Source: Isobaculum melis (GTDB lineage: Bacteria > Bacillota > Bacilli > Lactobacillales > Carnobacteriaceae). Taken from it: a stretch of DNA of 40,177 nt. The position numbers and the translations under genes are program-made. Numbering within the stretch: position 1 is the stretch's first letter; the number at the start of each line of letters is the position of its first letter. Where the stretch lies: the NCBI RefSeq assembly GCF_900111355.1, contig NZ_FOHA01000018.1, positions 1 through 40,177 of the forward strand, in the 5' to 3' direction. This document shows positions 17,052 through 24,392 of the stretch, one piece after another. A model generated the notes under the pieces. That model did no database searches, was not told the origin of the DNA, and worked only from the letters and a program-made list of their open reading frames with translations.

Positions 17052-17088
17052 ATGAGCATTTAAAAAAATTGATTTTCTGAATGCTCAT
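17052..17088 (+). other. Stem-loop in PTS operon
   Basis: ATGAGCAT (17052-17059) pairs with ATGCTCAT (17081-17088). It starts right at the stop codon of the 18-codon ORF and is not followed by a T-run. It may be an mRNA processing or stability element between EIIA and the DUF3284 gene. Confidence 0.45.
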
Positions 17089-17132
17089 TAGGCTCAATAA
17101 AAGCCATTTAACTAAAAAGGGGGGGAATGAAC

Positions 17133-17555
17133 ATGAAAGTTACTGAGAAATTAGCCATTTCAGCTGAAGATTTTTTTAAATGTATGATTGAATCAGCTGC
17201 TCATGATGTAAAAGAGCATACTGGGAAAACCCTAACACGCAATCAATTAGCTGGCTTTGAATATAAAAAAGTTCTTGGTCAAAAACAAAGTGCCCGTTTA
17301 AAAATCACCAAAATTGTTGATAACCAAACCTATCAATTTGTAACAAAAACTGGTTTAAATGAGTTTGAAGTAACCTATTCCATTCAAGCGCTGGATGCAA
17401 ATCATTGTGAAGTAACCTATCTAGAAAATGTAGTTTCTCATGGGAAAATGCGCACACTAAATGATAAGATTGTTGGCGGTTTTGTAGGATTTTTTAGAAA
17501 AAAGAATGTCAAAAGATTGCTTCATGCAATTGAACAAACAGCGGTTCAAGCTTAA
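17133..17555 (+). CDS. DUF3284 family protein
   Basis: 140 residues from ATG 17133, 7 nt after a run of seven G; ATG 17127 is too close to that run. The sequence (MKVTEKLAISAEDFFKCMIE..., VTYLENVVSHGKMRTLNDKIVGGFVGFFRKKNVKRLL) is a typical DUF3284 protein, a family often found beside Lac/cellobiose PTS genes and resembling START/SRPBCC-like folds. Function unknown; the context ties it to the sigma-54 PTS operon. No signal peptide. Confidence 0.88.
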   Translation: MKVTEKLAISAEDFFKCMIESAAHDVKEHTGKTLTRNQLAGFEYKKVLGQKQSARLKITKIVDNQTYQFVTKTGLNEFEVTYSIQALDANHCEVTYLENVVSHGKMRTLNDKIVGGFVGFFRKKNVKRLLHAIEQTAVQA

Positions 17556-17677
17556 ACGGTAAAATGTTTAAAAAATGCTTGCACTTTCCAGTATTCTTTA
17601 GACATTTTCAAATGGCTAAAAAGTATCATCTCATGTGGAAAAGTGTTATGCTAAGTACAGAGAAAAGAGATGATAAC

Positions 17678-17842
17678 ATGAAACGCTATGTAGTAAAAAG
17701 AGTTGAAATTAAAGATTCAGAAGCGCAAAGTCAAGCATTTGATTTAGCGAAGGATTTAAATTGTGTTGTTGAAATTGAAGATGAACCAAATAAAGAAATC
17801 AGCTATCCTTATTGGGAAGAGCTCGTACAATATCGACCATAA
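17678..17842 (+). CDS. Small hypothetical protein, 54 residues
   Basis: Start taken at ATG 17678, with AAAGAGA ~7 nt upstream; the in-frame ATG at 17564 would add 38 residues of poor quality. Acidic-basic mixed, no membrane segment, no Cys pair: MKRYVVKRVEIKDSEAQSQ at the start, aromatic C-terminus YPYWEELVQYRP. I recognise no family. It may be a short independent gene after the PTS operon. Confidence 0.55.
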   Translation: MKRYVVKRVEIKDSEAQSQAFDLAKDLNCVVEIEDEPNKEISYPYWEELVQYRP

Positions 17843-18049
17843 TGATGGATTAATGTGAATACAAATTGAACACACTTGAATACAATTTTGTTTTTATTTT
17901 GTATACAATATCCAGTATAATTATGGAGAAAGCTTGATAATACTTGATTTTAGTAGAATTAAACAACATTTTTTTCAATCATGGTTATCCATCCATTTGT
18001 TTTTTGAGGAAAGTAATTGACAGCAAGAAACGAGGATGAAATAATACAG

Positions 18050-18109
18050 ATGACACGAGGTGAAATTTACTTGTGTGCCAAGGGGAATATCGGGGCAAGT
18101 AAGAAGTAG
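18050..18109 (+). other. Tiny ORF, possible gene remnant
   Basis: Encodes MTRGEIYLCAKGNIGASKK. The opening RGEIYL recalls the N-terminus of MazF/PemK-type toxins, but the rest does not and the frame then stops. CGAGGATGA lies ~10 nt upstream. Probably a remnant or a chance frame. Confidence 0.2.
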
Positions 18110-18152
18110 TACCTAGGGGAAATAAAGATAGTAACATCATGAAATCAAAAAC

Positions 18153-18195
18153 AAAAAGCGTTATTTCTTTTAATAAATAAGAAGTGGCGTTTTTT
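18153..18195. terminator. Orphan terminator-like hairpin
   Basis: AAAAAGCG...TTTCTT pairs imperfectly with AAGAAGTGGCG, followed by a T6 run. It lies 310 nt after the nearest plus-strand gene and beyond the terminator of the minus-strand lipoprotein gene. Confidence 0.45.
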
Positions 18196-18310
18196 GTTGC
18201 TCTTAAATATAGCGATCAAATAAGCTATCCTATTCATATTTTTTTGTAAACAAAGAGGATACAAATTTATTTTGTGAAAGATAGACTTTATCATCATTAG
18301 TGTCATCAAT

Positions 18311-18362
18311 AAAAAATGTGCAAGTGACTGTTTTAAAACAAGTTACTTGCACAATTTTTTTG
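18311..18362. terminator. Terminator of the DUF5067 lipoprotein gene
   Basis: TGTGCAAGT and ACTTGCACA form the arms, with A-run and T-run on the outside, so it can act on either strand. It is placed just past the minus-strand stop at 18394. Confidence 0.8.
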
Positions 18363-18393
18363 TTTATATGAGTGTGATAGCTGATGTTAACAA

Positions 18394-18966
18394 TTAAGGT
18401 GCAGTTGTTTCAATAACTCTATCAAATTTTTCTGGTTTACCAGATAGATTAAAATCTAGCATTTGAACAGGTGATCCTGGGAATTCAATATCGAAACCTA
18501 CAACTGCTTCAACAGTTGCGCCTGGTTTAATATTTGTGCCCCCCATTTCAACAAGCTCAGGTTTATAATCATCTGGATAATAACCATTTGCGCCATTTAG
18601 TGTTTCTACTGTAACATCTGTTTCTTGGGTTGCTTTAATTGAAGTAGCAAAAGCCATCCATGGACTAGTTGGCGTATCTCCTTTATTTGTAAATTCGATT
18701 GTGATAGCAAGAATTTGTTTATTATCATATTTTCCTGTTAATTGTTCCACTTCTTTAATCACAAATTTAGCATGATCAGTTTCATATTCGCTATCGCTTA
18801 TTTTGTCTTCTTTTTTTGTTTCGGTTTTAGCAGAATTTTCTTGTTTAGATTCAACCTTAGCAGAGTTCTCTTCTTTAGCTGTATCTTTAGAGCTATCACC
18901 ATTTCCGCAGGCTGCAAGTGTAAGTGCACATAAACCAACAAAGCTTAAACTAAGTAATTTTTTCAT
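18394..18966 (-). CDS. DUF5067 lipoprotein
   Basis: 190 residues; AGAGG precedes the ATG. Type II signal peptide with lipobox LAAC (Cys ~20), then a Ser/Lys/Glu-rich linker (~25-60) typical of surface lipoproteins, then a beta-sandwich of the DUF5067 type (YETDHAKFVIKEVEQLTG, ILAITIEFTNKGDTPTSPW, PGATVEAVVGFDIE). The domain resembles telokin-like/DUF4352 Ig folds seen in secreted lipoproteins. Ligand unknown. It has its own promoter at 19020-19048 and a terminator, so it is monocistronic. Confidence 0.85.
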   Translation of the reverse strand: MKKLLSLSFVGLCALTLAACGNGDSSKDTAKEENSAKVESKQENSAKTETKKEDKISDSEYETDHAKFVIKEVEQLTGKYDNKQILAITIEFTNKGDTPTSPWMAFATSIKATQETDVTVETLNGANGYYPDDYKPELVEMGGTNIKPGATVEAVVGFDIEFPGSPVQMLDFNLSGKPEKFDRVIETTAP

Positions 18967-19019
18967 TTTTTTTTACCTCTTTGATTATTGTATTGAAAAC
19001 CAATTTTTCAACCGCTTAC

Positions 19020-19048
19020 ATTATATCATTAGTAGATTTGGATATCAA
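19020..19048 (-). promoter_or_regulatory. Sigma-A promoter of the DUF5067 lipoprotein
   Basis: On the minus strand TTGATA (19048-19043), 17-bp spacer, TATAAT (19025-19020), about 54 nt before the start codon. Confidence 0.7.
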
Positions 19049-19116
19049 TTAGTTGTAAAGAGAAAAAGTTTTAGGAAATAAAATATCGTTTGTTATTCAA
19101 ATTAAAAGAAGATGCA

Positions 19117-19153
19117 AAAAAACTTGCCATTTTATTTAATGACAAGTCTTTTT
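19117..19153 (-). terminator. Terminator of the SPFH membrane protein gene
   Basis: On the minus strand AAGACTTGTCATT pairs with AATGGCAAGTTTTTTT, just past the stop at 19161. Confidence 0.75.
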
Positions 19154-19160
19154 GGTTATT

Positions 19161-20039
19161 TTATTGATTTAACTCTCCAGTGTTAATCACTGGCTGTGTA
19201 CCTTTATCTGTAATAATAGAAACTAACAAGTTATTAACTAATTGAATGCGTTTGCTATCATCTAGTTTTAGCACGCCATCATGCTCTAATTGTTCAACTG
19301 CTAATTGTGTCATACCAACAGCACCTTCAACAATAATTTTTCTTGCAGAAAGGATTGCTTTAGCTTGTTGACGTTGTAGCATCGCACTTGCAATTTCAGT
19401 AGAGTAAGCAAGGTGTGTTAAGCGGGTTTCAATGACTTCAACTCCAGCTAAGTTCAAACGTTGTTGTAACTCTTCTAATAATTCAGCAGAAACCTCTTCA
19501 GCATTGCCTCGTAAAGTAATATCTGAATCAGTAAATGAATCATAGGAATATTTTGTGGCAATATGACGAATAGCCGTTTCACTTTGAATTTCTACAAAGT
19601 TTTCATAGTATTCAACATCAAAGCAAGCTTTTGCTGTATCAATGACTTTAAATACAATAACCGCTGCAATTTCAATTGGATTCCCATCAACATCATTTAC
19701 TTTTAATTTTACACTATTAAAGTTGCGAACTTTTAAAGAAATAGGTTGTTTTAAGGTAAATGGAACAGTCATAAATAAACCGTTCGTGTGGATAGTTCCA
19801 AGATATTTCCCGAAGAATGTAATGACTCTTGCTTGGTTTGGTGCAACCACAGTGATTGAGCTTAAGAAAAGCATGGCAATCACAAAGAAAATAAGTGCTG
19901 CCAATCCAAGTGAAAGCATTGTAGAAACTTCTTCAGCGACGATTGCTTTAAAACCTAAAACCAAGCTACCGATAATCGCTATAATACACAAAATAATTCC
20001 AAGATAACCATTAATCGCTGGTGCTTTTTTTTCTGACAT
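19161..20039 (-). CDS. SPFH (band 7) domain membrane protein
   Basis: 292 residues; AAAGGAGA precedes the ATG. Two N-terminal membrane segments (~11-32 and ~38-62) are followed by a band 7 domain (TVVAPNQARVITFFGKYLGTIHTNGLFMTVPF..., ~65-200) and an Ala/Gln-rich helical segment (EIASAMLQRQQAKAILSARKIIVEGAVGMTQLAVEQL, ~215-250), the usual SPFH oligomerisation region. Family role: membrane-bound multimeric scaffold that organises membrane microdomains or controls membrane proteases. No NfeD partner lies beside it. A weak -10 (TACAAT, minus, 20079-20074) may be its promoter. Confidence 0.92.
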   Translation of the reverse strand: MSEKKAPAINGYLGIILCIIAIIGSLVLGFKAIVAEEVSTMLSLGLAALIFFVIAMLFLSSITVVAPNQARVITFFGKYLGTIHTNGLFMTVPFTLKQPISLKVRNFNSVKLKVNDVDGNPIEIAAVIVFKVIDTAKACFDVEYYENFVEIQSETAIRHIATKYSYDSFTDSDITLRGNAEEVSAELLEELQQRLNLAGVEVIETRLTHLAYSTEIASAMLQRQQAKAILSARKIIVEGAVGMTQLAVEQLEHDGVLKLDDSKRIQLVNNLLVSIITDKGTQPVINTGELNQ

Positions 20040-20188
20040 AAGTAAAATCTCCTTTAAAATATGATATGTTGTTATTGTACCTAATCATGTGGCATTTTGC
20101 TATAGAATTATCACAATAATTTTCATAAATTTTGAAAAAGGAGAGGGGAATTGCTAAATAACTAGTAATAAATCCTTTCATGTAAAAT

Positions 20189-20220
20189 AAAAATCCATCT
20201 GTTCAACAGATGGATTTTAT
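20189..20220 (-). terminator. Terminator of tRNA-Arg
   Basis: AAAATCCATCTGTT pairs with AACAGATGGATTTT, immediately downstream of the tRNA on the minus strand, followed by TTATTTT. Confidence 0.8.
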
Positions 20221-20226
20221 CAAAAC

Positions 20227-20299
20227 GTCCCCGATACGATTTGAACGTACGACCCCTCGCTTAGGAGGCAAGTGCTCTATCCAGCTGAGCTACGAGGAC
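20227..20299 (-). tRNA. tRNA-Arg (anticodon CCT)
   Basis: 73 nt on the minus strand. Acceptor GTCCTCG pairs with CGGGGAC (one G-T pair); D-arm GCTC/GAGC; anticodon stem CTTGC/GCGAG with loop CTCCTAA, anticodon CCT (reads AGG); T-loop TTCGAAT. The CCA end is not encoded. A terminator hairpin follows. Confidence 0.95.
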
Positions 20300-20342
20300 T
20301 TCATATTATTTCTAGCCAATAGGCAATTTATTAACTAAAAAA

Positions 20343-20388
20343 AGAGCTATTCGACCATGAGAAAATACATTCCTATTCTCTCATGGTT
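20343..20388 (-). terminator. Likely terminator of the aminopeptidase gene
   Basis: On the minus strand ACCATGAGAGAATA pairs with TATTTTCTCATGGT, followed after several bases by a T-run near 20340. Confidence 0.55.
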
Positions 20389-20410
20389 CCATAACACTTT
20401 CAAGTATTTT

Positions 20411-21646
20411 TTAAGCCCAATCACCATTACGGAAAACTGGAACACGTGTCCCATCAGCCTTAATTCCATCAATATTCATTTCAGCTGAACCAACCATGAA
20501 ATCAACATGTGTTTGACTTCTATTTAAGCCAGCTGCAATTAATTCTTCCTCAGACATTTCAGTTCCACCTTGAAGGCTAAAAGCATAAGCAGAGCCTAAA
20601 GCTAAGTGGTTTGAAGCATTTTCATCAAATAAAGTATTATAGAAGACAATACCAGATTGTGAGATTGGTGATGGATCTGGCACAAGTGCAACTTCTCCTA
20701 AATGACGCGCACCTTCATCAATGGCTAATAATTTTTGTAACACATCATCGCCTTGCTGAGCAGAGGCTTCAACAACACGTCCATCTTTAAAGCTGAATTT
20801 CATATCTAAAATGGTTGTGCCAGCATAGCTTAGTGGTTTTGTGCTTGAAATGTAACCATCTACACGATTTGCATCTGGTGCAGTAAAGACTTCTTCGGTT
20901 GGCATGTTTGCCATAAATTCTTCTCCACGAACATTAAAGCTTCCTGCGCCTTCCCATAAATGATTTTTAGGTAATCCAATCACTAAATCAGTACCAGGAG
21001 CTGTATAGTGTAAAGCATCAAATTGTTCTTTATTTAGTTCTTCAGCTTTATTTCTTAATGTTACATCATGCTCATGCCAAGCAGCAATTGGATCGGGTGT
21101 ATAAATACGGGTTGTTTTAAAAATTGCATCCCATAAAGCATCTACCTGTTCTTCTGATGTTTTTAAATCTGGAAAGACTTTAGCAGCCCAGGCAGCGCCA
21201 GCAGCGCCAACAACTGTCCAGCTAACTTTATTGGCTTGTGTTGCAGTACGAACGACCATTGAAGCTTTACCCATAGCAGATTGGAAAGCAGCCACTTTAT
21301 CACTATCAACACCTGCAAGTGCATCTGGATCCTTTGAAACAACACTAATTCTGCTAGCGCCTTTAGCAATCCAGTCCTCCATTTCAGCAATACGATAAGC
21401 TGGGATATCTGTTAAACGTTCTTCAGGTGTTCCAATCATTGCTTCACGCGTGATTTCATCATCTGACCATTTCACAATGACTTCAGTAGCACCTAATTTA
21501 TAGGCTTCTTTGGTAATTAAACGCGCTAAAGGTGCTTGCTCTACCTCAATATTTAAAACCACGGTATGACCATTGCTAACATTTACCCCTACTTTAGCAA
21601 TTAAAGCAGCATATTTTGCTAAATTTTCATCAAAATTTTCTAACAT
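20411..21646 (-). CDS. M29 family metallo-aminopeptidase
   Basis: 411 residues; AGGAGG precedes the ATG. Typical AmpS/PepS-type sequence: N-terminal MLENFDENLAKYAALIAKVGVNV, central GAGSFNVRGEEFMANMPTEEVFTAPD (the NMPTEEVFT segment supplies metal-binding Glu residues), and LGSAYAFSLQGG plus the C-terminal SQTHVDFMVGS with metal-ligand His/Asp. Role: cytoplasmic removal of N-terminal residues from peptides. Family members are ~410 residues, so it is full length. Monocistronic by position. Confidence 0.94.
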   Translation of the reverse strand: MLENFDENLAKYAALIAKVGVNVSNGHTVVLNIEVEQAPLARLITKEAYKLGATEVIVKWSDDEITREAMIGTPEERLTDIPAYRIAEMEDWIAKGASRISVVSKDPDALAGVDSDKVAAFQSAMGKASMVVRTATQANKVSWTVVGAAGAAWAAKVFPDLKTSEEQVDALWDAIFKTTRIYTPDPIAAWHEHDVTLRNKAEELNKEQFDALHYTAPGTDLVIGLPKNHLWEGAGSFNVRGEEFMANMPTEEVFTAPDANRVDGYISSTKPLSYAGTTILDMKFSFKDGRVVEASAQQGDDVLQKLLAIDEGARHLGEVALVPDPSPISQSGIVFYNTLFDENASNHLALGSAYAFSLQGGTEMSEEELIAAGLNRSQTHVDFMVGSAEMNIDGIKADGTRVPVFRNGDWA

Positions 21647-21928
21647 TATCTATTCCTCCTAAAAAAATCTATCTGTCATCATCCGGAAAATGAGAATGAG
21701 ATTAGAATTATCATATCATACCCTTAAAAATTTAGGAATGCTAAAACATGATTTCAATAAAAAAAGAATGAAAGGAAAGTCATTCTATCATATTCTGGGA
21801 AGATGAATAAAATGATATGTTAATAACAAAATAAAATAACCTATCTTATTTTATTCGTATCAGAAAAAAACATATTATTTATATATTGTAAGCTGTAAAA
21901 CGTGTCTGAAAAGCGCTAAAAATAAGTA
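21647..21928. other. AT-rich gap before surface gene 3 promoter
   Basis: No credible ORF. Contains AT-rich stretches and a short GTGTCTGAAAA word at 21902-21912, shared with the repeat at 11902 and 28713 but too short to call a copy. Confidence 0.5.
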
Positions 21929-21957
21929 TTGACGCAATGTGAAATATGAAATAAGAT
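21929..21957 (+). promoter_or_regulatory. Sigma-A promoter of surface gene 3
   Basis: TTGACG (21929-21934), 17-bp spacer, TAAGAT (21952-21957). Predicted start ~21964, giving a leader of ~215 nt. Confidence 0.65.
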
Positions 21958-21970
21958 GGGGTGTGAAAAT

Positions 21971-21987
21971 AACAAGTGTTAATTGCA
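21971..21987 (+). promoter_or_regulatory. Leader box A of surface gene 3
   Basis: AACAAGTGTTAATTGCA, 16 of 17 identical to the box at 1061-1077 and at the same distance (~+7) from the predicted start. The 10-nt core is the exact reverse complement of box C at 22108-22117. Confidence 0.6.
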
Positions 21988-22036
21988 GTAAGGGAAATCT
22001 GTTCTTTTAAAAAGAATACAACTTAAAAATTAAGTC

Positions 22037-22067
22037 CAAGAACGTTGAGAGAATCAATGTTTTTTTT
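22037..22067 (+). terminator. Leader terminator/attenuator hairpin
   Basis: AACGTTG (22041-22047) pairs with CAATGTT (22055-22061) around a 7-nt loop and is followed by a T-run. It occupies the same position in the leader as the hairpin at 1111-1162. Confidence 0.6.
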
Positions 22068-22107
22068 GTATCCAGTATATTTTTTCATATTTTGTTAAAA
22101 TGCATAA

Positions 22108-22124
22108 AACACTTGTTTCTTGCA
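22108..22124 (+). promoter_or_regulatory. Leader box C of surface gene 3
   Basis: AACACTTGTTTCTTGCA. Matches box C of surface gene 2; relative to that box the core has C for T, which restores pairing with the G that replaces A in the matching box A. Confidence 0.55.
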
Positions 22125-22180
22125 GATAAATGCTAAGTTCTTACATCATAAAAATGTGCATAAAACAGGACGGAGGACAA

Positions 22181-24337
22181 ATGAAAATATACAAATTTGG
22201 GTTACTATTCTTTTTTTTAAGTATGCTAATCTTTATTGGTATTCAAGAACCAAAAAAAGTTTTAGCTTTTGATATGAGGTATTCTACAAGTGGTTTTCCT
22301 GAAGTACCTGATGATGCAAAAAATTCCAATGTAAATGTTTCAGATGCATTCACGATTGTAACTGGAAGTAACTCTTATGTTGATTCAATTAATCAGAATA
22401 TGGTGGTATTAATTCCAAATGTTCCAATACAAAGGGGAGCGATTTGGTATAATTATCAATTAGATTTAACACAAGATTTTAGTTTTGAAGGCTATGTCTT
22501 TAATGGTTATCAAGGCGGTTCAGATGGCTTAACCTTCACTTTTCATAATGATCCAAGAGGTATACAGGCGATTGGGAATTTTGCAGGTGGTTTAGGAGCT
22601 TATGGAACAACCTTCCATTATGGGGACGATGTGTATATAAAAAATGCTCTTTCTTTAGAAATAGATATTTATAAGAATCAAGCACCAGATAAATTTCTTT
22701 CAGATACACCATTAATGGGAGTACCAGCTGATTCTTTGGTACCACATGCAGCGCTCATAGTTCCTGGAACAGGAAATCAATTAAGTACCACAAATAAACA
22801 TATGGATATTGTGTATCCTAAAACAAGAGCAGAACAAAATCTTGTTTGGGCAACACCAAACAATCTTTTTTGGAATCCACTAAAAATTTCTTGGGATAGT
22901 GCAAATCAAATCTTTAGCTGGAAATATGCCCATTTCGAAGAAAAATCTCGACAGATTGATCCTCAACTTTATTTTGGTTCAACGAAAGTATGGTGGGGAT
23001 TTACAGGTGCTAGTGGTGGTCTGCCTTCTCCAGAAGGTTTTATTATTAAAAAATTACCACAAACACCTCATGCAGAGGTTAGCAAAAAAGTACGGAATAT
23101 TTCTAAAAAAGAAACGCTTTTTTCCAATGTTACATATAGTGAAATTGGTGATGTTTTAGAATATCAAATAGAAGTGGAAAATTTAGCTGATAGTGTGGTT
23201 CCCTTGGTGAATACTGTTTTATCAGATGAATTAAAAGGAACAGAGTTTATTCTTGGTAGTCTTAAGGTAGATCAGTTATCGGTAGCTAATCCAGCTGTGG
23301 ATGCGAACAATACCTTTCAAGTAAATCTAAACAAATTAGAGGTCAATCAATCAAAAAAAATAACTTTCCAAGTAAAAGTAAATCAAGCTGATGAAAATGC
23401 CACAATTTTAAATGAAGCGACACTAACTTCAACTTATTCTGAAAAGCAACTATCCAATCAAACCAAAGTAATTGTTGCACCAAAATTAAATTTAAAAAAA
23501 GCAGTTGATAAGAGTCAGATCCCTTTAAATGGAGAGTTAACCTATACCTTAACACTGACAAATGATGCAACCGCAGGTAAATGGAAAGGTAGCTTAACAG
23601 ATACACTTGCAGCTGATTTAAGCTATGTTGCTGGTAGTATAACTTATAAAGACCCTCTAGGTGTGTTACACGTGCTACCTGATTCAGTTTGGGTTAGTCA
23701 AAACTTAACAGTCGCTGATATCTCTTTGAATCAAGGAGAAGCAATAAGTGTCACATTTACAGCAAAAGTTGATTTAAAAGAACCTTTGACTAGTGATAGG
23801 CTATTGCTGAATCAAGCTTCCTATATAGGTTTAAATGTTGATGAAACAATCAACTTTAACGGTGTGAGTAATGTTGCTGAAACAGCGATAAAAACACCAA
23901 TTATTCATCTTAGACAAGTCATTTTACAAGAGACAGTAAGCTTACCTGTGCCAGTGTCAGGGTATTATCAAATTGAACACGTAAAGCCTACAGATTTAAC
24001 AGAGAAGTTAATGAGCTTTTCAAATAAATCTCCATCTGGTTTACTCGTAGATAATCCTGCTTATAATGAAGTCACACTTTCATTACCTACTGAGCAGAGT
24101 AAGGTAGTCATTCAACCAATCCAACCACAGTATTATGAGTATGATGGCTTCACCCTCACAACCAAAGAACAGCAACATCAACCAGAAAATCGCAATAAAA
24201 ATGATGCCATCCTATTAGAGTTTAGGCAAGATAGCGAGTATTGGCTAACCGTTTATCTGAAACCAACAACAGAACAGCCGAAACCTTATAGTTGGTTTTA
24301 TTCTGGCAATCAACAATTAGGCAAACTCCAACCATAA
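22181..24337 (+). CDS. Secreted L-type lectin-domain surface protein with shared C-terminal domain
   Basis: 718 residues from ATG 22181 (CGGAGG just upstream; the frame is open from 22130). Signal peptide MKIYKFGLLFFFLSMLIFIG, likely cleaved after VLA (~30). Residues ~31-290 form a bacterial legume-type lectin domain: FEGYVFNGYQGGSDGLTFTF, LGAYGTTFHYG, LSLEIDIYKN and VWWGFTGASGG. Two DUF11-like repeats follow (~310-430, ~434-560). The C-terminal domain starts at HLRQV (residue 576) with EYWLTVYLKP and PKPYSWFY, as in the two surface proteins near 1-3.5 kb. No LPXTG, WxL or C-terminal helix. Inference: a glycan-binding surface adhesin. It shares leader architecture with surface gene 2, so co-regulation is likely. 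Confidence 0.9.
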   Translation: MKIYKFGLLFFFLSMLIFIGIQEPKKVLAFDMRYSTSGFPEVPDDAKNSNVNVSDAFTIVTGSNSYVDSINQNMVVLIPNVPIQRGAIWYNYQLDLTQDFSFEGYVFNGYQGGSDGLTFTFHNDPRGIQAIGNFAGGLGAYGTTFHYGDDVYIKNALSLEIDIYKNQAPDKFLSDTPLMGVPADSLVPHAALIVPGTGNQLSTTNKHMDIVYPKTRAEQNLVWATPNNLFWNPLKISWDSANQIFSWKYAHFEEKSRQIDPQLYFGSTKVWWGFTGASGGLPSPEGFIIKKLPQTPHAEVSKKVRNISKKETLFSNVTYSEIGDVLEYQIEVENLADSVVPLVNTVLSDELKGTEFILGSLKVDQLSVANPAVDANNTFQVNLNKLEVNQSKKITFQVKVNQADENATILNEATLTSTYSEKQLSNQTKVIVAPKLNLKKAVDKSQIPLNGELTYTLTLTNDATAGKWKGSLTDTLAADLSYVAGSITYKDPLGVLHVLPDSVWVSQNLTVADISLNQGEAISVTFTAKVDLKEPLTSDRLLLNQASYIGLNVDETINFNGVSNVAETAIKTPIIHLRQVILQETVSLPVPVSGYYQIEHVKPTDLTEKLMSFSNKSPSGLLVDNPAYNEVTLSLPTEQSKVVIQPIQPQYYEYDGFTLTTKEQQHQPENRNKNDAILLEFRQDSEYWLTVYLKPTTEQPKPYSWFYSGNQQLGKLQP

Positions 24338-24340
24338 TAA

Positions 24341-24384
24341 AAAAATGATACATAAAGGCCTTTTCGCCTTTGTGTATCATTTTA
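24341..24384. terminator. Bidirectional terminator
   Basis: AATGATACATAAAGGC pairs with GCCTTTGTGTATCATT, with A-run and T-run on the outside. It serves surface gene 3 and the convergent flavodoxin gene. Confidence 0.9.
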
Positions 24385-24392
24385 TTGCTTAT

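Larger units (their letters stand above)
17843..18310. other. Gene-poor gap with possible short transcript
   Basis: AT-rich, with several near-repeats of ATACAA-type words, including the palindrome TTGTATACAA near 17896 and a TATAAT ~15 bp after it. A 19-codon ORF begins at 18050. A possible stem pairs ACTTG (18069-18073) with CAAGT (18096-18100). A terminator-like hairpin at 18153-18195 has no annotated gene to end, which suggests a short RNA. No tRNA or known riboswitch was recognised. Confidence 0.4.

Noticed and set aside
18050-18109. MazF/PemK toxin gene
   Set aside because: Only the first ~6 residues resemble such toxins; the frame stops after 19 codons and nothing downstream in any frame continues the fold; no antitoxin gene is adjacent.
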